64,000 nucleotides of DNA. Source: Pseudoscleropodium purum (Eukaryota > Streptophyta > Bryopsida > Hypnales > Brachytheciaceae). The translations under genes and the position numbers were made by a program. Shown here piece after piece: positions 36,499-49,856 of this stretch (the first letter of the stretch is position 1; each line of letters begins with the position of its first letter). Under the pieces are notes generated by a model. It worked only from the letters and a program-made list of their open reading frames with translations. It was not told the DNA's origin and did no database searches. The DNA is taken from the NCBI GenBank assembly GCA_963969395.1, contig OZ017797.1, forward strand, positions 27,032,001-27,096,000. The letters run 5' to 3'.

Positions 36499-37850
36499 CT
36501 TGAACTCTGTTTGTTAATCTTTATCGTCTGGCTGGCATAGTCCAGTAGAATAGATGCTTTAACAGTACAGCGCCGTTCTCCTTGTGAAGAATCTAAGCAT
36601 AAACCAGCTATATGGTGCTGACGTATCACGCATCCAAAAAAATAGAACCCCTTGATCTAGCCCTTCAATCAAGCATCTTCTCCTCTACAACCTTTTTGAA
36701 ACGACTCATCTGACCTCCTTAGAAATACGATTCCTCATAAACCTACACAAAATATGCTTCCTGACACTGTAGAGGTATCACATCTTGACAACGAACTCTT
36801 CAGCTGTAAGGATCTAAACAAGAAAATGCATACGTCTACAAAACATTTACAGCGTCATACACCTTCAACACCTAGTTCTTCAATCCCTCCGGTTCACATT
36901 CTCAAAACTCCCTACAACTGATCCAGAAGTCCCTCTCACACTGATCCCGTCCGAAGTTGCTAAGGAGCATGAATCTCAAGTTATTCTAGGGTAAGCACAA
37001 AGTGAGCGCTCCGTATGTCACACTAGAACAATTCGCAAGAGCTATTCAGACCATAAGTGAAAGAGCATCTTCTAGTGCCATTAGCTCAAAAACCATAAAT
37101 AAAAATCACAACGAAAGCTAGCGTCCGTTTAGAAACAAAATCGCGGCACCCTAACCAAAACAACAGTCGTACTAAACATAAGCGGCACTCCACATCTACC
37201 ACTAACACCAAGCAGGGTAGCACGTGTCGTCATGAAAGTCTTGTCGTCAACTTCCTTTGTTTCAATATCACCTGAAACACCAAAGATCGCAACATCCTCA
37301 ATTTCCGCTCTTCCAAAAACCCCACTCCCCTAGAGCAAACCCTAAACTCTCAACACCGGACCACCTCAAATCCTCCCTCAAATGGCGCCACAATCAGCCC
37401 ATACAAATTTCAATGTTCAAGAGCTTGACGTGAAAATGTAGAATACTTTCGCTGCAAAGTACAAGGGGCCGCATCAAAACAGAGAAACAATGGCGCGGAG
37501 AATCACTGACCCGCAACAAACGAGCCACAGCAAATGCCCTGCCGCGTACGCGTCAAGACACCAAATTCAACGGCACTTGTCCAGATAGAGAGAAGGCGAT
37601 CATGCTTTCAACAAGGCTATAGCGGCGTATCCAAATGAGTGCTTCCTGTCTGTAGGAGCTCGGATTGAAAACACGGCTGCGGGAAGAGGGTGCTCAAAAC
37701 ACTACAAAGTACAAACGCGATGAGCCGGTTTTCCCCAACTAGCTGGGGAAAAGCAGGTGGAAGGAAATGAGTGGATAACCAAAAATCCTTCCCATAACTT
37801 GTAGAAGGATCTTGTACTTAAAAGCACACCTATAAACGACCTCTACAGAA
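36499..37850 (-). other. ELF3 upstream region (5' UTR and promoter), no other gene
   Basis: Gene-island composition with no coding exon on either strand. A short inverted repeat TTTTCCCCA...TGGGGAAAA at about 37728-37752 is the only local structure noted. Composition drops to AT-rich near 37850. Confidence 0.45.
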
Positions 37851-40800
37851 TATCAGATTCTTGCCTAAAATGTACACTCACTATTCAAGAGAGTCTAAAT
37901 TTGATTTTAGAAATATCTATTTTTTGGACATTGAAAATTCTTCATTCATTCAAATTCATGGTGTCTGAAAAATACATTCTAGAATCTCCTTTTAAATACC
38001 AACAAGGTCCCATAATCATTTTTTTAATATAATAATAGAAACCATGTTGAATTGCTTATTTAATTGGATTTAAGTATAATTATCTTACCTTTGGAGATGA
38101 ATAAAGAGTATCCAAGTCACTTAATCCTTTAACCCCTCAAATTCTTTGACTATGTTTAGATTGAAAATACTCAAGAATTGATACTTTTAGGAGAAGTAAC
38201 AAATTTTTGAAAAGAAATTTTTTTTTGACACATGTAAACATAGGATCTAATAGTACGTCAACTTGAGAACATGTGGTAAAAATTTCAAAAATTTCAAAAA
38301 TTACCTTCGCAAGGATTGCAAGATATGAACATTCAAATTCACTCAAAAACATTTTTTTGACCCTACAAAAGCACTTCACAAGCTCACTTTTCTATGAAAA
38401 AATGTCCTTAGATGGTTGTACTTCTTTAAATTCTTTTTCCTAGACAAATTGGCTGCATGCTTGAAAATTTTCAAATCATTTGGAATTGCACAATATATAG
38501 GAAAAAAAAATAGTAAGTAGGTAGTAGTAGAGAATGATTCAAAATGCTGAATCGTTAAAGAATTTAATTATGGAATTGAAAATGCCAATTCCAATGGTTG
38601 CAATGTTGTAATAAACAATGTATAGGAGCTAATTCATTTTTTATCACCCCCCATTTCCAACCTATAGATTGATCACTTTTTGTGAAGTTGTGGTGTAGTT
38701 TCTGATGTAGTTGTGGTGCATTAACATTGGTTGTCAAGCTCTCAATATTGCAACTAGCCCTTGGTTGATTCTACAACAAATCCATGGTTGGAAATAGAAA
38801 AGTCTATAGGACCAATATAAATCATACAATACAATTCAACTAAAAAATTTATGATAATTATATTTTGAGTTAAAAAAATCTAGAAAATTATATAATCCTT
38901 CCAAACTCTATTTCTACATTAGGAAAAATTTTCTACACTTAAAAAATTTGCACTCCTCATGCATGCCCATAATTGCATTAGGGGAGATTTGAGGCCTCTA
39001 GAGGGCCGTTTCAGTTCCATTCCCGATATTGTTGGCTACTGTCAGACTAGCAATTACAAAAAAAAAATTATAAAAAAAAAAATTTGGTCTTGATATGCAA
39101 AAAAAAGTCTAAAAAAGAAAAAAATTTACAAAAAAAATAAAAATCAATAACGCGGCACTCTCTCAACCATGTCGAATTTGTATTCCCGCAATAGTTTTGG
39201 TGTTTACAAGGGCTGGTAACTCACAGTCTTGTAGAGACCCAAAATTTCTTCTAATGCTTAAGTGGATGGAAATGGATTGGTTTCCTTTCAACCTATGATT
39301 TTTTTTTCCCAAAAACATTGAAAATTGAATAAGATAAAGGACTTTAAAGTTTATTTTAGAATAGAGAATCTATAATTGCTCGCAAAAAATAATTCCTCAT
39401 AATTTTTCATTTGTTGATCAAACCGGAATGATTCAAAGCTTTTGATATATAAAACTTGAGAAAACTAATTTCAAATTCTTTTGTTTAAATTAAAAAAATT
39501 AACTTTTTTTTAACTGCCCAAATAATCCATTAACAAAAAAGAAGTAACATATTAGGCCATAACTTTGACTCATATTTAGTGCATATGAAAGATATTCGTT
39601 GTTCACACTTTCCATTAAAATTTGGATAAAAAATATGGAAATTTTCAATTACATATACCTGCCTAAAATTTCTATGTAGCCAAAAATTGCATACTGATCT
39701 TTTAGGGATTAAAGACAAAGGTGTAATCTAGATTTTTAATATAGTTGTAATGATGTACTATAAAATGAAGCTTAAAATAATGATTTAATGATGACCTTTA
39801 AACAACAGTTGTAAAATATAATCCATAGATTATATCCATATAGTTACATCAACTAGTACAAAAACTCACAATATTTTTCAATAAAATTTGAATTAAAAAA
39901 TTAAAAATTCCTTCTATAGTTGATTATAGATTGAACATTTGTGATTTTCACAATAATTTATTTCATTTAAGTTCAAAATATAAAGTTTTGATGATAGTGA
40001 TTTTTGAAGATTTTTATTTTATTTTTCTATTCAAATCATTTCTCAAGGGTCATTTTTTTAATTGAAAAAGTTAATTCTTGAAGCCAAACCTACAAATATT
40101 CATTGAATTATGGAATATTTGCAAAACAAAGTCTTCATAACCTCTACCATACAAATGTTAAAGAACTAACACAAGAATCTTAAAAAATTGACAAATGGAA
40201 AAAATACATTTTTCTATGCTTGGGATGTGTCTATATTCATTCATTATTTGAATTTTGAACATTTAATCTTTCACGGTTAACTCGTTATAGATAAAGTAAA
40301 GCTACCTATTACTATGTTGATTTGTGAATGTTGTTTCAAGGAAAAGACCCTTGCTATCACAATTATTTTTCATACATCAAAAAGTCAATCTCAAGTCATG
40401 TACAAGTAGAAACATTCATCTTAGATAATCTATCCTATTGTTGTGAATTTTCAATGAGTGCATGAGGAAAATATATAGAAATGAGCCAATAGGTGGGGAC
40501 TAAGTTGTTCTAAGAATGTCCAAAACTATTTATCTACATAAAATTAAAACAATATACGTGCATAATTCTAGTAATCTCTCCTCTCTAATAAATATTTATC
40601 AAATACCAACTAGATTTGGAATTACACCAATTCGGTAATGAGTACAATTGGTAGGTCCATAGCAAAATTGGAAAAGCCATATAACAAGGTTAATTTACCT
40701 TAGACTAATTCCCCTTATTGTTTTTTTTTAAAATAAAAAATAAGTGCATTAATTTGTCCTATTAATGCATTGTTACAAAATGAATTTGCATATAGTTATA

Positions 40801-41116
40801 ACTATTTGCTAGGGAAGTATTTTCTTATCCATTGTAGGTTTATTAGTACTCACAAATATCATTGGTAAGGAAAATCACGCCTTGTAAAAATTTATTAATC
40901 ATATGTAAATTAACTTTGTAACATATTCTCATAGGACAAATCACTATGTATTTTGTGAAGTGTATCTTGTGCACAATATGTAATTATATAAATTTGATAT
41001 AAAGTACAATTGAATAGAACAAATACAAATTTTACATAGTGGTTCTAATTTTCATATTTACTATAAAACATCCAAAGATTGCAGTGTAGTATCGTAGTAT
41101 TGTAGTAATCATTTTA
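37851..41116. other. AT-rich intergenic block, no gene seen
   Basis: 3.3 kb of AT-rich DNA. A TTTAACCCCTCAAATTC near 38128 resembles the left end of the TTA-flanked MITE family, but its partner was not found. No coding evidence. Confidence 0.5.
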
Positions 41117-42088
41117 ACCCCTCACTGCCCAAGGGGACCAAAAGTGTCCTCATAGAGTTTCAAGTCAAATTCAAAGTGTTATAATTTTTGCATCTCACAT
41201 CCAAATTCAATAAAACTTGTTGGGAAATTTATGCTCTCTCTTCTAGTTTGTGTAGTAAGATTTATAGATCAATCCAAGATGAAATAATTAATTTGAAGCC
41301 AATCAAAGTTCACAGGTTCAATTGGAGTCCACCAAACTGCATTGGGTGGCTGAAACTTTGGAGGGTTGTATCTCCTTCATCCAATGTTTTTTTTCAATAA
41401 AATTTTCTGGGTTTTGTTTTCCTTTCAGTCTAGTTATTGTGGTAAAATTTTCATGTCAATCCAAGTTTCTTTGAATGTTTGGGAGCAATTCGAAATTCAA
41501 CATCCCAATATTTTTGGATTATAGTGAACTATGGCGGCTTGTTTCTTCTCCATACAATATCCGTTTCCAATAAAAATTTTAGGAAAAGTTGTGCATACTA
41601 GTCTAGTTCGTATGGCTAAAATTTCATATCAATCCAAGAAGTTATAAGTGACTGAGAAGCATTATAGTAGAAGGAAGTTCAACGTCATAGGTGTTTTCTA
41701 CATCTTTTCTTGCCTATTTTTTGACATTTGCAAGCCATTTTGCAAACACATTGAGTCAATTTATTGATATTTTTTTTCTTCAATGTGTTTGTATGTTGGT
41801 TTTGAATCACTTTATAGTTTCAAGTTTTTTCATTTGAGTAAGTTTAGAAATCGAATTTCACCTCTAACTGTGTTTTTAGGAAAATTTCAGCATCCTTTTT
41901 CAACACTAAAACATTATAATCTTGCAATCTACGTGGTCAAATGACTCCAAATTTGATACACATCATATACAACATGTTCACTACAAGATTGTATGGTTGA
42001 GATCTCTATGGTTTAGTGACATTTAGAACTATATCACGTCAAAAGCACTAATGTTTTGAAACTCAAAATAGCCTTGGGTGATGAAAGG
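41117..42088 (-). mobile_element. PIF/Harbinger-like non-autonomous element, copy B
   Basis: Reverse-oriented relative of 1132-2012. The left end is ACCCCTCACTGCCCAAGGGG and the right end read inward is (A)CCTTTCATCACCCAAGG. TTA flanks both sides (41114-41116 and 42089-42091). Internal blocks match copy A when reversed, such as the tract with TACAATCTTGTAGTGAACAT versus TACAATCTTTTAGTGTACAT. It is 972 bp and non-coding. Confidence 0.68.
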
Positions 42089-42091
42089 TTA

Positions 42092-43293
42092 AGTCTAGAG
42101 GGGTCTAAGTTTGTGTTCTCCTAGTACTATGTGTGGAAATGGATAGCAAGCCTCATATTTGAAAGCTAAACCCTAAACCCTAAATTCAGATAATATGACT
42201 TTGACAAATTAGCTCCAATAACTATTTTGCCTTTGACATTCCTCATATACTTTCAAATACAAAGTTTGGGTATCAATTTAAGATTGGCACATATAGACCA
42301 TGATGTATAAATTACATTAGAAAATTTAATGCCTCAAGGTTCAATTACATCTACTTGACATGATTACAATGTTAAACATTTGCTAGTGATCCAAAATCCA
42401 AAATTTGCAAGAGGTATCCATGGCATATTCATCTTTATCTTGCCCTTGTTTAGGACTTTTGATTATTTTTTCAAACCTTTAGAGAAAAGCAAATTGTTCA
42501 AAAAACATGGAATGTTTGCTAGTTTCTACTTCTGAAAAACCAATGCCAATGCTACATAGCCAAACACCATGTTTGAACATAATTTGGCCCTTTAATCATA
42601 TTCCAATTTCTCAATCTTCATTTTTAATGTAAATAATTATGTATTATCTATCAATGTGAAAAACTCCATTAGTTTTGTACTCCATAATAAATTGTAATTA
42701 TTATGATTTTTATAGCAAATAGTGAAGATAAATTAGTAAATATAACAATAAACAATCCAAACAAAATAGAATCCTTTTTTTCTATTAAGTCTACAACTAG
42801 CTTGAGACTTCACTCTAAAAAACCTATTCACGTTCCATATGAAGTCGAAGTGGTGGAGCTGTGCTTAGGCTTCATTTTCTTAGTTTGAATCAAATTCCAA
42901 AAATGGTCATATTTTTGAAGTTACAATTTTTGGTTGCAGGGATCGTAAGGGGTTAAGGCTTGATGAGGTTGTCATGCGTACACATCCTATGATTTCAACT
43001 TGATTTGTACAATATTATTCCTGTATTGGAAAACTACGAAGGTCTCTTCTTTGAGTGGCCAATGCAACGAGAACCCATATAGCAGGATGTAAGAAAAGTT
43101 TCGTGTTTACGTGCTTCTACCTTGCAGCTTCCGGTCTCACAAAATGATCGATAAAAGGGTTGTAAACACAAAACATTCAAACATGGAGACACACTTTCAA
43201 GCACAAGGTTTATAAAAAGAGAATGATACCATGTCAAAATCTGCCAACAGAGTGAAACGTCTCTCGATTGCAGCAAACTCCAGTTCCTACTGT
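42092..43293. other. Intergenic DNA, no gene seen
   Basis: AT-rich to about 43000, then gene-island composition forming the NSUN5 3' UTR. Two joined AAACCCTA telomere-type units occur near 42172-42185. No coding exon. Confidence 0.5.
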
Positions 43294-46200
43294 TCAATTT
43301 ACTTTTGCATCAATGGCTTGTCGCTCCTTCTTGCGTTGTCTCTTCAATTTTCTTCGCCGCTGAAGTGAGTTCTTCGCATCCTGTTCTACTATTGTGTCCT
43401 TAGTATCTAATGGTTCTAATGCATCTGATGTTTTAGATGAGCTGCGAACGAATAATGCAACAAAAAATCCATCCATCTTATCCCTTGCGGCATCTGTGCG
43501 AAGGAGCAGGTCGGCTGCATCACGACAGTCAAACATTTAATAATTAACACTGTCTAGTTAGCCAATTGACAAAACTTGGTTGAACACTTTCAACTATGAT
43601 AATCTAAAGTTTGGCAACCACAGTTAGAAAATAAAAGAGAGAATCTTGTTCCAAACAGTCAGGAAGTTGTTCACAGCATCTGATGAGGTTCAAACTAAAG
43701 AGGGAGCAGATTCGCGAGGGATAGTAAACCCCAGAGCCTAGGAAAACACCGTACCTCCCTCAAAAACAGGAAGACCTCTATGAGGCCAACTTGTATAAGG
43801 ACACGCAAGTTCAAATCCCTTTTCTTTGGCGTATGGCAGTACCGCCGTAACAACATCCTCGTTCTCTCTTTGATGAACGGAGCATGTGCTGTACACCACC
43901 TTTTCGAGAAGCGGAACTGATCCAGCATTGCAACAATTAGATACATAATCTCAAATCATTTTGAAACACTACTACCCTTCATGCTCAATCCCAGTTTCAG
44001 AATAATATGACATGAGAAAACGATAGAAGATATTTGAAAGTTGTACGATTAATATACGATTCACAAAGTTGATCAAGGTCACGAAATACACAAGTTGAAA
44101 TCGGAACTGCCACTGACACGAAAGCGCGTGAAGTAAAGCTGCCTGCTGGAACTTCGCCAACTGCTCTATCCTTTCCTGCTCTTGCTCGTCGTTTTTATCT
44201 GCAAAGACCCGTCACAAAATCAACAACACTGCCACACATCAAACAGAATAATATAACATTCCTGAATGAAGCTGCAACCACCCTTTGACCCATCCGCTAA
44301 TTTAAGGACGAAGCGGGGTATCCAAGATGGTCCCGATTCGCTTGACTCTTCTTTATTTGATATATACTCTCAAACAACTTGGTTCAAGTTCTGGAACTCA
44401 CCCAACTATTGTAAGGCAATTGTATTAACAGCCGCTACTATGAAAAGGGTGGGCGGTCAACATGCTTTAGAACTTAATGAAACAATGCTAATCAAGTGCA
44501 CAATATCTTAACAACGGAGTAGACAAATTTAGGGATAGCTAGTGTGAAAGAAGTCTGATGACCCCAAGTCTTCCCGTCAGAGAAGTTCATTAAATTAAGT
44601 GTCTCCGCCTCCGCAATGATATTCCTTATCATCTAGGCTATGGTCAGAATCAATAGGTATACATGCAACGGCAAGCTCTTGTGAAGTACAATTTTAAATT
44701 GGTAGGGTTCTCTCCACGCACAGCATTCGCCAATGAAAGATTTCCATGACTATGCAAGGTTTAAATCCAATGTAGCACACTAAAATTAGGGCCGCGCATT
44801 CGATTCATATTAGCAACGATTTACCTGTACGAGCAGATGGAAGGAGGTGGTCCAATCGTTGCACTGTAGTCCCCGATCCTGAGCATGACGGATCTAACAG
44901 TATGCCACGCACCTGGAATAATTACACCAACACTTGCTAAGTAGAATTTCAACATTAACTGAAGACTGCTAGAAAGTCAATTTAAAACAATCAGAAAACA
45001 AGGTGTTTTCACAACGTTGAGAACTACCATGTTCCACGTACCTTCGAAAACTCTGGAAGAGTTGGGTCTATAGTTAAGAAGTCTTGCTGTCGAACGGTTA
45101 CATCTGTGTCAAGCTCAGGAATGTCCATTTTGACAACATGAAAATGTATGCCGAAAGATATTTTGGACAAATACAGTAAAGGAGATGGATACTAGAAGCC
45201 CCAGTTAGCCGAACAGTCTCCTGCAACCTCTGAGCCCGTTTTTCGTTGATTTCGCAAGCTGTAACTTTGCCACGACCTCCCATCAAAGCAGCCAAATGGA
45301 CTGTCTTGTTTCCAGGAGCTGCACAAGCATCCAATACCTGCAACGCTGTTAAATATCTTAACAGACATACAGACTGTAATCTAAGCATCCTACCTAACGG
45401 GGACTAGTTTGTACTATAGAGGACCTGAAAGACAAAACCCAGCACACTATAAGGCCTCTTCCCTTGAGGCCCTTTTAGAGATAAATATCCCCGAGCTTCG
45501 CTTCACGGTGCTCTTTGAAGAGTTCACAAATCACAAACCATACGAAGCGGAGCAATTAGGGTTTGTAATAAAGCTGGAACAGCTGTTCGAAGCTGTCCTG
45601 TTTAAGGTCTAACCAAAAATTTACTAAAAAGGGAGTTCCTTTATTTTTGATAAAAGCACTAGAGTCCTCTATACTTCACATACGACTTCGAAGCCTTCAA
45701 GATCTTTTAGAATGCCAGGTCCCCTATACTCCTCCTGTCCCCCTCACGTGTACAAGAATCAAGCACATGCTGAAACAGGAATACATCAAAAAACGTACCT
45801 CCCAATCAGAAGTTGGTGCAAGTGCTTGGGCGGGCATGCAACTTGCTTTCCCCTGTTAAAAAAAAAAATAAGGTGTCAACGAAAGTCCCATTTCAAATGG
45901 ATGCGAATCTGGTGATTTAAATAGAAGATGTAAACATGCATGTTGTTACCTGTAATACTAAAGAGCCGTTTAAGACGAGAGGGTGCTTGTGAAGGTCAGT
46001 GCCAGCAGGCAACACAAGAAGGTCCTGTATAAGGTCATCTATCTCCACCTGCACACCAGACGATGAAGATTAACCCCTCAGGACCACCATTTCAAGGTTT
46101 CAAAATGACCAATTTGATTGATCATATTGTGGAAAATATAACTCGGATGGACCAAAATTTCATATCACCAGCATCAATGAAGAACATTGAATGCGTTGGT

Positions 46201-48111
46201 CAAAAAGTAAAAAAGATTGTATGAAAGGAAGTCCCATTATGATCCACTCCAAAGTGCACAAAACCATGAGGCCCGGTTTGAGCCGCTTGATCCTACTAGG
46301 GGTCACAGAAGTGGATGAAACTTAAAATTCAAAAAAAATTTCGCCGTCTCTGAACAAATGAGAAAAACATGTGGTCATGTCACGCATTGGAAGAGAATCT
46401 CACATCTTTGATGGACTCACGAAGAATCGTAATAGCTTTTCTAGTACTCATTTTCAGAGTATTCACCCGCACATAGCGGGGAACAGCAGGACCTACATAG
46501 ACAGCACAGTAAAAAGTTGGTATGGCTTCACAATAAGCTGAATACACCGTAAGGTGTATGTGCTCTTTGCACGTAGAAATCTCTAATTACAGTTACAAAC
46601 ATAGGTTTATGTACTCTCACAAACAATTTAAAAAAATAACCAATTCTATCAACTAAAGCTGAATTTTGATGTTGGTATACAAAGTTCTTTAAGTTCTCAC
46701 ACAAACTACATACATAATCAGTGCTTCCAATTTATTGCGTGCAATGGTGAATTTATTGCCGCCATTAAAATTTGATATTTTAGTATGACCTTGGAAATCT
46801 AATATCAACGTTGCAAATAATCTTACAAATATGCAGATTTTATTTTTTACATCAATGATTTACTTTATTCAAGGATGCTAAGGATTTTCTTCTTTAAGAT
46901 GTTATTTTAACATTTTTAGCTCAATGTTAGAAATTGTATGTGTAATTAGGTTATCGACATAGCAAACATTTTCACCAGCTTAGACCACCCCTAAATGATG
47001 CAGTTACTAACGCTAATTATCTTTGCAATTTCATCAAAACCAAATTCTACTTACTCACAAAGGTTGTATACTTTCACATGCAATTCACGTTGTTGCTAAA
47101 ATTGTAATGAATTGTTCCACGAGAAGGTTTTTCAACTATCTTTTAACGGTGCAAAGACTAATGGCATGCTGCTGTACATAAGTATTACAAGAAGCCAACA
47201 TACCCGAATTTTGCATCTCCAAAGGCAAGAGCTCCTCAGCATTCGAAACATTTCTTTTCACTAAAAGTCGAGCTAGAGCAGCACGCAACGCAGACTTTCG
47301 TGCCAACACTTGCTTCTCTGCATCGCCAGTATCTGCAACATCCTACGTACGCACACAAGCATTGTACCGTCAGACAGTACATTGATACCGCGACTGTCTT
47401 ATTAATGAACGAAAACAAAATCAGCCCTTTATTTATCTTAAATAATCAGTTAATGAAAACCACATCAAAGATTTCAAATCGAAGTGCAGAAATTAACCTG
47501 TCCAAATAACAAGTCGCAGACCAGCACGTAGAGCAGCTCCACAGGCATCTGCTCAGAGAGAGCAATTCAAAATAAGAGTATACTCCGGAATTCCAACCCG
47601 GCAAAAGAATCTCATTCGCAATTGGCTTGAGAATCGATACAACTGCATTAAACTGAGCAGCAAACAGGGACAAGACAGGAATTCACCTTCTTCTTGCCAC
47701 TGAGAAGATCTGTAAAAGCTATCACCTCCTTCAAAACTGGTAGATCTACAATTCACAAGGAAAGGAACAAAAAGTAAGACATAAAGATGTAATGCATCAA
47801 TTCCATGCATTTCTATAGAGATTAATTTCAAAATTTTCGAGACTTTAAATTAAAAAAGCAGTTACTCAAATTAGGTCCAAAGGCGACTCACATTTCAAAG
47901 TCTGGCAAGTAAGAGCGAGAGTGGCTTTCTTGGCCACCACAGAAGGCGCGTAAATGAGGGATTTAATAGATGCAGAGGCTCGTCGATCTGCATCGCCCTT
48001 GAGCAACGTGCCCACCACCTTGGCCGCCTGTCTCCGCACTTTCCCGAGCAGCTGTGGCCTCATGCCGGACGTTGCGTCCCCTGACTCCTTGCCAACCCTC
48101 TCTTTCGCCAT
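43294..48111 (-). CDS. NSUN5: NSUN5-like RNA (cytosine-5) methyltransferase, 489 aa, 13 exons
   Basis: Exons: 47892-48111, 47687-47745, 47498-47548, 47204-47342, 46404-46492, 45950-46048, 45799-45852, 45193-45337, 45042-45103, 44825-44912, 44118-44198, 43755-43916, 43294-43514. All joins keep frame, giving 489 residues. NSUN5 methylates a cytosine in 25S/28S rRNA using SAM. Motif I is DACAAPGNKT (residues 240-249). Motif IV, DPSCSGSGT, has Cys316. Motif VI, VVYSTCSVHQREN, has Cys374, the likely nucleophile. The N-terminal helical part (SIKSLIYAPSV..KKATLAL..TLK, then LLYVLVCDLLFG) matches plant NSUN5. The tail is very basic (QRRRKLKRQRKKER), fitting nucleolar localisation. The start is the third of three similar ATG contexts. 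Intact gene. An intronic repeat shared with the phosphorylase gene lies in intron 5. Confidence 0.94.
45411..45677. repeat. Possible small MITE in NSUN5 intron 7
   Basis: GTACTATAGAGGACC near 45411 and GTCCTCTATACTT near 45664 form an inverted repeat of about 13 bp around a 240-bp interior. A further GGTCCCCTATACT lies near 45718. No target duplication was recognised, so this is tentative. Confidence 0.35.
46072..46300 (+). repeat. Intronic repeat, copy iii (NSUN5 intron 5)
   Basis: Starts TTCAAGGTTTCAAAATGACC, then GATTGATCATATTGTGG, GGACCAAAATTTCATATCACC, and farther on GAGGCCCGGTTTGAGC. These blocks and their order are shared with the copies in the phosphorylase introns. This copy is preceded by TTAACCCCTCA, similar to the TTA-flanked MITE end, which may be chance. 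Confidence 0.75.
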
Positions 48112-48232
48112 CGCCAACCCCGGAATTGATCGCAAGGAAGCGAGAAAACTCGAAACCCTAAATTGCCATAGCCAACCTCGGAATTGATCGTAACAGAGCG
48201 AGAAAAATTAAAACCCTGATTTGCCATAGCCA
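48109..48232 (-). promoter_or_regulatory. Triplicated start-codon region with upstream ATGs and a telo-box
   Basis: On the minus strand the context TTGGC(T/G)ATGGC(A/G)AA occurs at ATGs 48227, 48169 and 48111, spaced exactly 58 bp. The sequence between them (CGGAATTGATCG...GCGAGAAAA) is duplicated too. The ATG at 48169 gives only M-A-I-stop. The ATG at 48227 opens an out-of-frame reading of about 56 codons that overlaps the main start. AAACCCTA at 48153-48160 is a telo-box, common near plant ribosome-biogenesis genes. Whether the upstream ATGs are transcribed is not known. Confidence 0.65.
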
Positions 48233-48260
48233 AATTGAACAAGTACCTTGGGGACTGCAA

Positions 48261-49418
48261 ATACCCGTTCCATGATACCCGGTTCTAGGTACCCGACACC
48301 GTGAAAACCTGGGCTCCGGGCATAATTGCAAATTACGCGAATTTCAGACCTTCCTTAATCTTATCCTGTAATAGCCCAAAAACATGGTCAATGGATGACT
48401 TTCACATTCAAGATTATTGTAGAAATAAAGAATGTACCTATTGGTCCATAAATTGAATTGTTTTTGGCAAAGTACCTTAGTAATAAGTCTCATCCTTTTA
48501 AGATTAAACTAAAATTCTAAAAACATTCTCAAACAAAAAATTGATTTAATTTCAAATTTCAAATTATTAGTTATTGACATTGTTATTAGAACTGTAAAAA
48601 TTTCAAAAATGGATATTTTAACCATAAGCTAAGATCTCTCAAAAGTAAGTGTGTCAACAAGAATGGACCCTATTAATAAATCTAAATAAAAAATAAATGT
48701 TGATTGTACAATGGGCAAAGCAAGGACATTGAACCAAGACGTAAATATAGAGAATTTTCCAATTGAACTTTATCCTTATTCATCATTTTTATGCAATATT
48801 CAATTACCAATACCATTTTAAAACTTTCAGCTTTTAATTAAACACCAATTTCATCAACACGTAATTAAAAATAAACTAAAATTTACTTGACACACACAAT
48901 TATAATGGCTATCAGAAAATTTTGCTCTATTTTAAGTGATCCTACCCAAAAGGCCACGGCAAAGGACATGGCAACTGTGAGCGTCTCACATACCAGTATT
49001 TGCATTTGAGAGTCTACCAGAACTCACCTCCCGTGCGAAGCAGGTCTATTTACCACGGGAGTCAGGCCCCATCACCGTGACTTGCCAACGAGAAAGACGG
49101 TTAGCGAGCCGTTGCAGCTTCTCTTCATCATTTTTTGCCATCAATTTTCCAAACCTCTCGTTACCCTGTCTGCTTCCAAGCCACAGGTGCCACAATCAAC
49201 TTTGACAGCAGCCAATAAAGAATTCAAGCTCTCGTCAATTTCGTTAAATTTGCGCAATTTGGGGCACCAAATATGTTGACACTCATCTGCACAAAGCTCT
49301 TGAAACCAGGCTCTTAAAACTAGAACTAGTACAGATTTTTACATTTAAGATTGCGTGTCCTGAAAATTGTCAAAGTTGTGGAATTTTGACAATTTAACGA
49401 AACGAAATTGACGACAGG
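48261..49418. other. Intergenic DNA between NSUN5 and a hypothetical gene
   Basis: Contains an AT-rich core (48380-48900) and gene-island flanks. No conserved exon or RNA gene recognised. A promoter for each divergent gene is expected here but no clear TATA box was chosen. Confidence 0.45.
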
Positions 49419-49856
49419 ATGGTGGAGCTCTACCTACAAGAGTTGCGATACGAAGTGGGCGAGGACCCTGGACCTTGGATTTCCAAATTGCAACGAGTGC
49501 AAGAGGCATTTGGCTACGACGATGCGAGCATGCTGTTGCTCGTGGAGATTTGCGTGAAGAAGAATCAGCCTGCCGCAGAGTTTGTCCGTCAGTTTAGTTG
49601 TCGAAGAACGACCTCAAGTCGTCGTCTCCAAGATGTGTTTGCCGGGTTTCGCCGCTTGCATGAGCTATGCCAACGGGTGGACACGGACAAGGCGGTGAAA
49701 TGGGCGATGGTTCATGTGGGTTGTAAAGGGAAGCACAACCCTCGGAATGTTGTTCGTGAGAAGAAATTGTTGATGTCGCCAATGTCGTCGGAATCAGAGG
49801 AGGACATGTGGTACGATGATTACTTTCGCCAGGAGGTCAATTTTTTTACACATTAG
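49419..49856 (+). CDS. Hypothetical protein, 145 aa, single exon
   Basis: An uninterrupted ATG-led frame of 145 codons, long for this AT-rich region, ending at TAG 49856. I do not recognise the family. The N-terminal two thirds look helical (VELYLQELRYEVGE, WISKLQRVQEAFGYDD, ASMLLLVEICVKK, LQDVFAGFRRLHELCQ). The middle is basic (CRRTTSSRRL) and the end acidic (SSESEEDMWYDDYF). No signal peptide or membrane span. It lies divergent from NSUN5, 1.3 kb away. It could be a first exon, since TTTCGCCAG just before the stop region lacks a strong donor. Codon quality suggests a real gene; function unknown. Confidence 0.5.
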   Translation: MVELYLQELRYEVGEDPGPWISKLQRVQEAFGYDDASMLLLVEICVKKNQPAAEFVRQFSCRRTTSSRRLQDVFAGFRRLHELCQRVDTDKAVKWAMVHVGCKGKHNPRNVVREKKLLMSPMSSESEEDMWYDDYFRQEVNFFTH

